From NCBI GenBank assembly GCA_032209605.1, contig JASFXZ010000013.1, positions 9,445,901-9,509,900 of the forward strand: a stretch of 64,000 nucleotides of DNA. The letters run 5' to 3'. The translations under genes and the position numbers were made by a program. This document shows positions 43,984 through 55,179 of the stretch, in pieces. Numbering within the stretch: position 1 is the stretch's first letter; every line of letters begins with the position of its first letter. The stretch is from Mactromeris polynyma (lineage: Eukaryota > Mollusca > Bivalvia > Venerida > Mactridae). The notes beneath the pieces were generated by a model. It was given only the letters and a program-made list of their open reading frames with translations. It was not told the origin of the DNA and ran no database searches.

Positions 43984-44705
43984 TATTATTACCTGATTCC
44001 TTATATAAACACAAATCTGTTATTTTTTGCTGTTTTACATGAAAGCTATCAATTTGTTTTGGATTGAACTATTCCCCGGTCAATAGTATGAACTGTTTCC
44101 CTCTGGCGCTATGACGTCATTGGAATTTCCAAATTTTATTTTTAGACGGCATATCATTAACGTTCGGTAGGCCTATATTGTGTTGAATTTAAAAGGTTTT
44201 GTTTCTAAACATTTTCTGATGAAAAGTTATCAGAAAATGGAAAACAAACACATACTACAGCGTCTACATTGTCGTCTTTGTTTGGTAACGTCCACCATCT
44301 TTACAATCTGAGGAAATGACGTCAAAGTCATTTTAACGTCAATATCATTCCCGCGCTTTTATTGGACGTCTGTTGAAATATAGTTTCCCTGTATTCCATT
44401 TTGATGAAATGTTACCACATAAATATTATGTTTACATAGTTTCCATGTATTCCATACAAAATGCTTTTAACACTTTGTTCAAGTAAAAAATTTATCAGGT
44501 AATAAAACAGTTATTTCCTTTTTTTGTTTAGATAAACTATTGATCTGGTAATAAAACAATTATTTCATGGTTATTTGGGTAACAGTCAAAACTGTTGTCC
44601 CTTGGTGTCGGGGTGTCCTATCGGCCTCGGGCAACAGTTCAGATTTCATCCCCTCCACCTCGGGACAACAGTTTGACTGTTACCTAAATAACCATGAAAT
44701 AACTG
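43984..44705. mobile_element. Foldback/MITE-like insertion in block B
   Basis: Blocks A and B align on both sides (GGTATAAGT at 43,975 and CTGATATGACAAA at 44,709) but about 720 bases are extra in B. The insert holds an inverted pair ATTACCTGAT (43,989) and ATCAGGTAAT (44,494), and a near-perfect 42-bp inverted repeat at 44,559-44,601 and 44,662-44,703 (TTATTTCATGGTTATTTGGG with its complement). No transposase frame. A two-base TA target is possible but not certain. Confidence 0.6.
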
Positions 44706-45054
44706 TATACTGATATGACAAACAGTACATATGATTTTACTGCAATAAACGGACCCCAACAATGATCCAAAACAAAACAATATTATTTCACCTTCAAATA
44801 TCACAATAACACAAAGTATTTTATATTCTTCTCTTCTGTTCACTGCAATGTTACTCAGGTGAGCGATATACGGCCATCTTGGTCCTCTTGTTTAATGATG
44901 TTGTTATCAACACACACAGATACACACCTTATATTTCTAGTATTGATAGTTCCATTCGTTCAATATGGTCAGGGTAATAATAGTCCTCTCAAAAGTATTA
45001 TCCTGATATTTGTTTGTGTTATTACTGTTTGAACTGTATTTGCAGATATTGTAT

Positions 45055-45283
45055 CGCTATGTCAAAAAGAAATTCTACAAATCTGTGAAAACTACACTGT
45101 ACTTATGTTACTATTTATGTTAAATATTTGTCTGACTTTTTGTAACTACCATCATATTTCATTTTAAATCTTCACTACTAGTATGCTCTGATGACTATTT
45201 CTCTCTCACCGACATTATATGTGGCAAAAAACTTTGTAAATTGTTTAAATGCCGAAATAAAATGTATTGCATTGTATTGTATT
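45055..45283 (+). mobile_element. 5'-truncated LINE tail
   Basis: About 230 bases are inserted just downstream of the TRIM-like stop codon relative to blocks A and C. They end GCCGAAATAAAATGTATTGC followed by ATTGT repeats, the usual 3' end style of several molluscan non-LTR retrotransposons. No coding sequence is included. Confidence 0.5.
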
Positions 45284-45285
45284 GT

Positions 45286-45642
45286 TTACTCATTCAAATC
45301 ATACACTTGTACTTTGGTGTTACGATCTCCTCCATAGATATATGCACTACTGATATACAGTCCATCATTGATATCACAGTATGTTATGCTCGCAGGACGC
45401 ATCACATTGTCAAGGATGATTTTACTGGTCGTGAAGTCTGGTGATACAACATTTATACATCCATTCACCCAGCTACATACAAACAGAACACCATCTGCTG
45501 TAATCACTATACCATGTGGAGCTTTCAATCTATCATGTGTGTATGTACGCAGGATTTGTCCCCTAACTGTAACAACACTTACTTTGTTGGTCTTCGAGGC
45601 TGATACAATAACAGTATCATTATCATTGATGAACTTAATTCC
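45286..45642 (-). pseudogene. TRIM-like gene fragment (copy B): leader fused to the last propeller blades
   Basis: From the acceptor TTCATTACAG at 45,643 the minus strand reads the leader-derived GIKFI and then, without interruption, the C-terminal ~110 residues of the TRIM-like protein (NDNDTVIVSA to KVQVYDLNE). Copies A and C have about 1.4-1.7 kb between these two parts, so B has a large internal deletion; both parental positions contain GATAAT, suggesting microhomology. The B-boxes, coiled coil and most of the propeller are gone. The joined frame is intact, but no ATG precedes it within the exon, so a protein is unlikely unless an upstream exon supplies one. Confidence 0.75.
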
Positions 45643-47129
45643 CTGTAATGAAGAACAAAATAATAATGGTATTACCAAACAGATACACTGGTAGCAGATA
45701 ACCACAATTAATCATTTAATCAAGTAATTTGACAAATGAGTGTAAATATGTTTGTTTAATACATGTAAAATTATCAATTTAATGATACCTTCCACTTTCA
45801 AAGTATTATTAAACTCAGATGTTGTTCTACATTGTAACTGTAAGAGCGAACTAAATAAGTAGAATAGTTCTAAGCTTTTCTTGGATTCAAATATTTTTTA
45901 CTGATTGTTGAACGTGTTTAAAAATGTACTCAGAGTTTCATTCAAAAGTGGGCCTATTTAAATTCTTTGTTCTAAATAATTTCCTAAAACCTTTGAAATT
46001 GCATTCAAACGATGAATGGAAAAGTACTATTCATTTGTGTAAGTTTCATTGTAAATCGGAATGACACATGCTTAATTGTTCAAGTAACCGTATCAACACT
46101 AGTTTTTAACTGCGTGATAAGAGCGAATATATGAATTAATCTTAACAGACCATCAAGTCACTAAATTTTATTATAAAAAACGAAAACAAAAAGCAACAAA
46201 TCCAAACAACAAATGATTTTAATCATATATCAGTAAACCACTAAATGAAAAATTGAAACATCTGCATGTCGTTAAAGAGACTCGAACTTACAACTGCAAG
46301 TTTACAAGTCTTCCGTCATATCCACTCGACTATCCGACCTGATGCGCACTATCCGATCAAACAATAATTATAATCGATCATATCGTGGTTAAATTTTCGT
46401 AAGCTATACGGACCGATTACTTATTTATCGTGTGCATTGACCATGAAGATATGAAAATTTTGACAAGTCAATAAATATTTACAATAAACCAGACGAAATT
46501 TGGTTTTCGTAATGACTCAATTTTTACTTTAACCACATTGTTTTCATTCAGCTTTACCCAAAATTGAAATAGCCCTCACTTTTGTAAATTTAAGTAAATA
46601 CCCACTTTAATGTATAAAGAGATAACAGTGATAAAGGTATCATACGCTCGTTTGATCGATGAAGGTCAATTGCATATTTGTAGTTTAAAGATAAACATCA
46701 GTTTAAATCCAGGTTAACTATAGCCTTTTGCAAAAAGTCAGAAAAAGTCTAAAATCTGGTGGACTGTGTAAAGCTCCTTAAAACTAACATCTGGTTTAAA
46801 TTATCCGCAAATCACATAGAATTTAAAACTACCAGGAGGGTGGTCTGGTTTGTTATGTTTAAACAATCAAATCCTGGATTGTGTAAACACACATCGTACT
46901 TTGGGTTCATATTAATAGAATATAAATATTAACGCAACATTTGACATCATGTCAAAAGACAGATACGGTATACATACAGACAAACATACAGTCAGCATGT
47001 CCTGAATCGTTGGGCCTATACTTACGTCATGGACAGAAGGGTATTAAAATCATTTTCCATAAAGCAAACAGCTTTTGAATTCAATCAGGCATGCAAACCT
47101 TCACATACTAAGTACATTTAGTTGTCCCT
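45643..47129. other. Non-coding part of block B
   Basis: Corresponds to A 7,365-8,500 at reduced identity. It contains an extra stretch at about 46,200-46,500 with a tRNA-like patch. No gene. Confidence 0.4.
46272..46345 (-). repeat. tRNA-like sequence, probably SINE-derived
   Basis: On the minus strand GGATAGTCGAGTGGATATGA resembles a D-arm/A-box and AAGTTCGAGTCTC a T-arm/B-box, about 45 bases apart, with ACTTGTAAACT between. No clean acceptor stem was found, so an intact tRNA gene is not claimed. Confidence 0.35.
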
Positions 47130-47189
47130 AATGAGCGCATTAACACCTCTAATAGAGACTTTTATCTTGGAAATGATCAGGTAAACATA

Positions 47190-48204
47190 GCAAAAGAGTA
47201 TGTTCACTATATATCGTATGTACGGCGAACATTGATGATGCATGTGTCAAAATGCGGGGCACGTTTCTTAATATATGTAATAGCGGGCTATACCCTGGGA
47301 ACCTAAACCCGCTTACATCATTGACAATATATAATTCAGTTGTTATGCCCAAGTGTCTTTACGGCTGTGAATTCTGGACAATGACTACAGCGGACTTACA
47401 AAAACTTGAAAGGTCACACAGATTCTGTGTTAAAATTATACAAGGTCTCGCCAAAAACACAGCTACAGACTTTGCACTATCTACATTAGGTACCGTTCCT
47501 GTATATACACTTATTGACTCGAAGAAGCTTCAGTTCTTTGGGCAACTTTTGGCCGACTTCAAAACAAATACTTTGCAAAACATGTCCTAAACTATAGACT
47601 CGTGAGATACTGCAACCTCGATAACCAATCAAGGGGATTTATACCTGAAATACATAGACTTTTAAAGAAATATTCCCTTGAGGATATATTATGGGACTAT
47701 GTACATAATGGAAGGTTTCCCTCGAAGTGCATGTGGAAAAATATCATTTACTTGAAAGTCATGAAACCGACTAAGAAAAGGCAATTTGAACGATCGCTGT
47801 CTTGTGATTATGTACCAGCGCATCTATTAAGGGACACTACCGCTACTGACTTGTGGTTCGCAGCAAGAAAAAGCCCAAAGTTATTGCCCCTGAATAAAAT
47901 GTTACTGCGTTCAATTGCTGCGCTCGGTACGAATTATCCACAAACGTGTGTGTTGTGTTTAAGACATCATGACAACTATGTAGTACATAAACTGTGTATA
48001 TGTCCTAAGTTAAGCCAACTTAGAGAGAAACTATGGGACCAGATAATAACCGAATCGGGTTATTCAGATTTCAAGGTGCTATCGCTTAAGTCATTGAAAC
48101 AGCAATCAAAATGCCTGTTAGGTATGGCCACGCGCACTAGCGCTGACCACGTTATGGAACGTATATTTATTGCAATAATTATCTGCAAAATGTTCCACTC
48201 ATAA
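47190..48204 (+). pseudogene. LINE reverse transcriptase C-terminal fragment, frameshifted
   Basis: Two overlapping frames (from 47,252 and 47,602) read typical molluscan non-LTR retrotransposon phrases: MPKCLYGCEFWTMTTADLQK, LERSHRFCVKIIQGL, KLQFFGQL, then NQSRGFIPEIHRLLKKYSLE and CVLCLRHHDNYVVHKLCICP. The first frame ends at 47,590, while the frame one base over reads KYFAKHVLNYRLVRYCN into the second, so a single frameshift near 47,545-47,560 splits the protein. The catalytic part is absent (5'-truncated). The element interrupts block B; its non-coding 3' part runs to about 48,590. Confidence 0.8.
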
Positions 48205-49850
48205 GAATTATACATCTATACTGTGACAATATATGTTTGTGGATAGGATAAAGCACGCGTTGGTATCCTAGGTTTTCGCTTTCGAGCTAGGTTTCCATTA
48301 TCAAGTGTGCAGAATACTTTATGTTACCAATTATTACCATTCAACAGTATCAGTTATCCTTGTAGTATTAGTAGTTGTATAAGGAATGTTATTGTTTAAT
48401 GTGTAACTCAAACATGTATACGAAATACGTTCACCCATCATAGTATATGATCACATTGTGTAAACATGTACATGTATGATATGTATAGTTTATTAATTCT
48501 ATATATTTCATTTAAAACTGCTGTTGTTAATAAAACATGTCATTATTATGTATATAGTAATATGTTAAACTCTTCATATATTGGAGGAAATAAATATTCA
48601 TCATCTACAGCTGGTGCAACACCTTCACCTGTTGTCATGGTAACAACCGTGTATTAAAGGAACAGTTTGTGTTTGTCTTCCTGATGTAGCCAAGTGGCTA
48701 AGTGATTAAATCTGCTGACTACAAATCCGAATGTCTTGGCCGGTAAAAACAGAATTGCTTTTCAGTGTCTTTGGGTGCATAAATGTCTGTTCGGCCTATA
48801 CTACTGGCAGGTAACATTCCCAATTTGGCGTCTAAACATCCCTATATAGTGTGCGGGGGACATACCGGGCAAACCGAAATACCACAGATGTGCATTTGGG
48901 ACACTATACGCGGCGAGTGTCGACCTCATAAACACAGTAAACAATGTTTGTCTTAATTCTAGGAACGCTAATCTGTGGTAGCTTAACGATAGTATACTTG
49001 AAGAACATTGTTAGCTAGACACAGAGATATATTTGATTATGTACGCCAGATTTAAACTGGAAACTATCTAGCAATATCCAGATAAGACATTAGCCTTGAC
49101 TTAATTCAACTAAAATTATTTAGTAAATTAGGAGGCCCAAGTTTAAAGCAAAAAATACTGAGTAAACTGCATACAATATACTAAGCAATATTCAATGAAC
49201 AAAAATATTTCTTTATATATAGATCCGTTCTAACCTTCTGATCTTCTAAACTTCCGTATATATTCAAAATTGATTCAAATTTGATATCGCTTCAAGTATT
49301 TTGTTTCCAATATGATATTAAGTTTACAACTGTGAACTACTATGTATCATAGTAGTATATCATTATATTCTTTCAGCAAGCATATAGTTCACATTTTTAC
49401 CATCGCAAAAGCAATCCGGTATGAGTTGTAATCAGAAGTATGTGTTAACGATAACAGTACGATAGCAATGAATCGTTGATTATAAAAGTACTGATGCATT
49501 TCACTGTATTTCTTTATAATCATTTAGGTCAAACTCCACCTGAACTAGTTTTATATGTTATTTATTTTATTAACTTTTGCATTATTAGATATTACGTAAC
49601 ATATGTTTCATTGTACAGGTCTGCATTGAAATAGTATCGTGATGCACAGATACCAAGCTATAAGGATAAGGTTAAACATAGAACTAACCGTATATGACTT
49701 CATTTCAAAACATGCGTTAATACACATAACATGTCAATTAGTTTGCAACTGCTGATGGTGAAGTCGTCCTATCAGGAAACACTAGACTGTAAATTCCCTA
49801 CTTTGGTAGAGATATTTATTCTTGATAATATATACAACTAGATGATCACA
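48205..49850. other. Right part of block B and B/C junction
   Basis: LINE 3' region to about 48,590, then block-B sequence with a SINE-like unit at about 48,690-48,960 (head AAGTGGCTAAGTGATTAAAT, body CCGAAATACCACAGATG). Homology to A ends near 49,660, and block C homology begins by about 49,850. No gene. Confidence 0.5.
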
Positions 49851-50207
49851 CAGAGTTATAGTACAATACTTTTGTAAAAGTGTGTTTCTCATTCCCATAG
49901 ATGTTTGTCCTTTCACCCAATCAAACCCTTCTGTTTGTAGTCTGGTGTTTCCCTGAGATATGTGTTGGGAGGCATTGTCTTGGAGTTGTAATATATGCCT
50001 ATATGTTTATATACGGAGTTTTTATAAGTATATGTCTATATGTCCATATTCATTTTATATGGATATTCATTGTTGAGCTACAGTTGCATGGAATTTGTTG
50101 CAGTAGTACAGAGTTTGTTTTTATATTTGTTGTTTTATACTTCAGCATAAATGTATGTATCACTCTGCTTTCCCTACGATAACTGTTCTTTAGTACGAGG
50201 AGAGTGG

Positions 50208-50268
50208 TAATGCTTGGGATAAGTCATTGATTGCTAACCCATATAATGTTGGTTTGAGTCCTGCAAAT
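50208..50268 (+). repeat. tRNA-derived (SINE-like) head, block C copy
   Basis: Counterpart of 2,045-2,105: TGCTTGGGATAAGTCATTGA at the head and GGTTTGAGTCC, close to a B-box. Not foldable into a clear tRNA. Confidence 0.35.
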
Positions 50269-51172
50269 TTCACATCCACACTTTGTCATAAGACACAAGT
50301 ATTATACTCCACGTAGTGAACGCGAGAATAATTATAACAAACATACTGCTTTCATTACAATTCAGATTTGTGAATATAATACTTAGCCTGTATATCTCCA
50401 GTTTGCCATGGCTCATTAGTTACACCATGTATGGAAAATTCGTCAACAGGAGTTGATGTTTAGTGAACCAGTCCGAAAAATGTTTCCTTGTCTTATGTAA
50501 AATTCCCAACATTTGCCAGAATGTATTTCTACCACATATGTCAGAGAGTCAGAAACATTTTGCAAACCGTGTAGATACATTCGTGTAGATACTCTAGTCG
50601 TGCCCTACATCTCAATTGACTACAATAGCGTTAAATAATTTTAGCTATAGCTGTGTAGTATATGGGCGCAACTATGAATATTCATAAACGTCATAGCAAA
50701 GAATCACATGTCATGTTTTAATAAAATCAAGAACAATGTAACATGATACTATTTATCACAGGTATTTGCACTTGGTGATATAACAATATCTTATACATTC
50801 CGGGTATCTGAGTATCCATTTGAACTATGTTACAACGCTAGGATGAGATAATGCCATTATAATTGTTGAAAAAGAATTGTAATATTAATAGTAATGAATC
50901 CACAACGAGCTAAGTCGAGGAGCTAGAATAGTGATACATGATTGTAGCCTAACTGCCGGTCTGCGCAAGCACATAGGGTACATGGAAACGACACCAAACA
51001 GATCGTGTGGTACACATATGTGCAGTGAAAAGTCATTAATAATACCACCAATAGTTATGAAATAAGTCAGTCTAATTGACGAGGCGATCTCTGGATCTCT
51101 GAATACTTGAAATCTTGTCCTTGACAAACGGACTTATTAATGAGGTTGTTTTACTTTCACGGTGGTTCTTAA

Positions 51173-52097
51173 GGTAAGCAGTCCATCAATGGTTCAAGTA
51201 ATTTTCTTATATATAATTATATGGTAACTAAATAAATTAAAATATTTTTAAATTGCATAATGTATGTTAAATTTAATTTCACAACGGTTGCAAGTCATGA
51301 TAAACTAGGCAGTCCTTCACTTATTTATTTTTTTAATTGTGCTTTTATTGGAAAAAAATAAAAAAGTATGTACTTTTTTATAAAGGGAGGTAATTTACCA
51401 AAATACTCCAAAATATCAGAAAAATGTTAGTTTAAGTCTTGGAAGTGACATTATTTGGCAATAATGTCAATTTTCTTATGTTTTACAACTACAATGAACT
51501 TCATTTGCCATAAATAAATCATACTTTTGAAAGAAATAAGCAAAATTGTGAATTCCAATTAAATTATGTGTATGTAAAATTTAGGCAGCAATATGTTCAA
51601 AATGAAATTTTGCAAAAACCAGACGGTAAATGTCTCCGAAATTTGGATATAGTTGATGCAATACATTACAAATAATTGTCATTGAAGACAATATGACGGG
51701 CAACCGATATTTGTTTTTTTTGACATAGTCAATATTTTGATGTTCGCATGATATATTCCTTATTTTAAATATTTTCTGACACAAACGTGCCGCCCAAAAA
51801 TTTTGTTTTGATTTTTTTTCGAATATTTCTGACTTTTCTTAAATTTGCACGTCTGTTCAGTGCAAAGGTGGTTTCACTACTTGAAAATAGGAAGAAATAA
51901 GAAAATAAATGTGATTTTCCATTTATCGGTTTATTTTTAAAGGATTACGTTTTTTCAGAGAACAAAACGGGCCATTATTTTTTTGTGGACGGATAAAAAA
52001 TTATAAAATTTTCAAATTATATCCGCATTATTATATAGATTGAAACAACAACTGCTTCATTTATCGCAGACATTATGTCAATGATGGACTGCTTACC
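51173..52097. mobile_element. TTAA-flanked element with terminal inverted repeats (piggyBac-type MITE candidate)
   Basis: The ends are GGTAAGCAGTCCATCAATG and its inverted complement with one mismatch. TTAA directly flanks both ends (51,169-51,172 and 52,098-52,101). Block A holds the empty site with a single TTAA in AGTTCTTAAGCTAAC at about 2,773. TTAA duplication is the hallmark of piggyBac-superfamily insertion. At 925 bp with only a 67-codon frame it cannot encode a transposase, so it is non-autonomous. Confidence 0.75.
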
Positions 52098-52101
52098 TTA
52101 A

Positions 52102-55100
52102 GTCAGACTTTATGTATAGTCAATGTCAGTTTGTGCTGAGACTGTTGACCGAGCACTTTTCCATTGTTGTTCTTCTGAGTGTTTTGTCATAACTCGACTG
52201 TATTCCAAAGTGGTTAACGGATTGTTCAAGGTATGTAACTGCAGTCGTGAACATTATTTGTCTTGTTTGGTTTTCTACCTTTGATCCCATCATACGGTGG
52301 TCATAACAAGCTTTATGTTATGCAATTATTGCCTATTCGTGAGGTCCATATGACGGTATATTGACCATGAACAAATGATATACACAGGGCACAGTCTCAG
52401 GTTGATATCACTATGCCCAAACCGATAAATCCTTATATCGACCGAATTGAGACAATTTGTTTTATTATTAAAGCATTTAACTCACATGATGAAAATCACG
52501 TGATGAAGTGTAAAAAGATGTGTACAACACAAGCTTATGCATTTTTATGTCTTTTTATTATTCAATCAAATTCCAAAATGCGTTCAACACCATGTTTGGC
52601 AATTCAACGCGTATTTTGTACTGTCTACGTTCGTGTTCATTACAATACGATGTTTTGCTGTCCCTATATCCCCAAGAAACACTCTGTGTTGGCCATATAT
52701 GAATGTTTATATTATGATAAGAAGTCTCAGCACATGTGTGCCTTACTAAAGTCAATCGTTTATAAATCATGCGTCTATGATTAGACAAAGCAATATAACA
52801 ATACATGTAAATTTGATAATAATATACTATATAATGGTAGAATGTATTCAAATACATGTATAATAAATATTTTCAAAAGTTCATTATTGGCATACAGTTG
52901 GAAATCGTGAACTAAAGAGTTATAATACAGTATGCGAGAGGAAGTCAATTAGTACACAACAAGTCATAAATAATTGACCGTAAGCTATCATCGAATTGTG
53001 AACAAATAATTTAAATATATGAATATTGCAATACAATACCAAATTGTTGTCTGTCAACATTTCCATACTGGACACGATATATGAAACTTGGTCAGAATAT
53101 ATTTTCGATAAACGCTAGGTCAAGACTAAATTCATTCACGTGAGGTAAAAAAACAGATAAAAATATCAATTAATTGATCAAAATGTATATCTTGATACAA
53201 TAGAGGAGAAGTATGAAAGTGGCTTGCATGCTGTATAAACTATGTCACCCAATCAACACTCTAGAGGTCACATTTGACGCTAAGTCATGACGACAATGAT
53301 GTTGTTAATAATGATAAATGCTAGGTCGAGTTTGAAACTGGGACAAATGGGGTCAAAAATAAGGTCTCCAGGGCAAATAATAGAACAACGTTGTATATTC
53401 TTAAATTTGTATTAACATCATTATTTTCACACAGACTTCATAAAAACGCTCATACTGCGTCAATGAAATTGGGATCAAATTTGAATCCGGGTCATTTTGG
53501 TTGGAAAGGAGGTCACTTGTTTGATATATATTTTATAGAGGAAAGTATTTTATACACATATTTTTGTAGAAAAAACATTTTACCTAAATAGGAATGAAAT
53601 ATTTAAAGAAATGAACCAAAATGTTAACTACTTGAAATTAGCAATGATACTTTCATTAAATATGGAAAAGGGTACGATTAAATTTCTCACGCACTGCACT
53701 TCCTCTAAATGCTATATACATGTATCTACATTCCAAGTTCCATTTAAATCCCTTTGTTACTTTTTGAATTCAGGACAAGCAATTTCCCTTTGAATGCATA
53801 CTGTAAAAGAGAAAGTGGGAGATACTTCAACAATGACAGAATGTAGGATTATGGTACTTGCGCACTGACCTCTGTCTATGTTTGAAGTTTCATAAGCAGT
53901 TATTATCCGCACGAAAATGGAATATCCATCAACAGATTATTCTAATCAAAGTGTATGTAAAACCAAGCATCATGTTTGAAAACTAATTTAAGGTAACCCT
54001 GTCGGCCTCGAAAGGTATAATGAAAACAACGATATCAATGAAATCTATTGTCGAAAAATCTATAACTCCGCTATTGGATTTAACTACATTAAACAAACAA
54101 ACAAAAACAAGTAAGAAGAATATGAACTACAAAAGCCCTATATTCACAAATATTGGGAAGAAACCTTTACAATGCGTAATTATTGGAAACAGGTGTATTT
54201 TGAACTGAATTATGTAATTGCAGCTAACAGTGTCAGCGAGTTTAAACTTATTCATAAAAGCATAGCAACAAATGAAAACCATTGTAAATGGGCAATAAAT
54301 AATACCCCTCTTTCCCTTTTAGTCAAACAATCGACCACTTCCTGTTTCGCAGTAGACAATACTTGGTATTTGTAAATATGTAAATTTCTAGGGCACATTG
54401 TTATTGGATAAATAAAATAGATGAAATTTTATGAAGATATCAATATAATATTAAAAGTATCTATAAGGGCAATGTGATATGTGATAGATGAAAGTATATA
54501 AGCATTTATATAATGCAGACGGTATATTTTGTGCTTTTAATTATATTTCCTTGAATGATTTGCGAATAGAAAACTAATTTTTTTGCACACTTTCTACTTT
54601 TACCAACTGCCCTTATTAATACATACACGAAATATTTAAATTATTCTTAACCTTTTCAAAATGATTTTATAATTAATTTATAACACATCTGTTTAAACTA
54701 TAATTTTCCTTTTCTAATAAATAATCATATTCGATGATATTACTTCAACAGTCTCTAGTTCAACCCTTAACGTTACGTTAGGTTACATTTCTAGAAAATA
54801 TCATAATTACAGATATATAGTATTAGTATACAAACATAATTCTGTTAACGGTACATGTATGATTTTACTGCAATGTACAAATCACACAAATACACAAATG
54901 GTCCGAAATAAAAAGTAATATTTCACCGTCAAGTATCAATACAACACCACATCTTTGATATTCTATTCTTCAGTTCAATTGCAATGTTACTCAGGTGAGC
55001 GATATACGTCCATATTGGCCCTCTTGTTTAATGATGTTGTTTTAATACAACCCACACATACACACACCTTATATTTATAGTATTGATAGTTTCATTCGAG

Positions 55101-55179
55101 TCCTCTCAAGAGTATTATCCTGATATGTGTTTGTGTTATTACAGTTTAAACTGTATTTGACGACATTGTATCTCATTGT
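52102..55179. other. Non-coding left part of block C
   Basis: Homologous to A about 2,790-5,520 and to B about 41,410-45,050, including degenerate repeat units at 53,650-53,960. Several short frames are shared between blocks only as degraded reading frames; none shows codon-level conservation by eye. Confidence 0.45.

Larger units (their letters stand above)
40990..49660. repeat. Block B of the segmental duplication (truncated, interrupted)
   Basis: Collinear with block A from A-position about 2,340 (phrase GTATGCATTTGAACC) to about 12,080. It ends before the GPCR region, and block C begins within about 200 bases. Compared with A it carries the foldback element at 43,984-44,705, a LINE tail at 45,055-45,283, a ~1.4-kb deletion in the TRIM-like gene, and a LINE fragment at about 47,130-48,590. 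Its divergence from A and C is greater than that between A and C on the right side. Confidence 0.75.
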
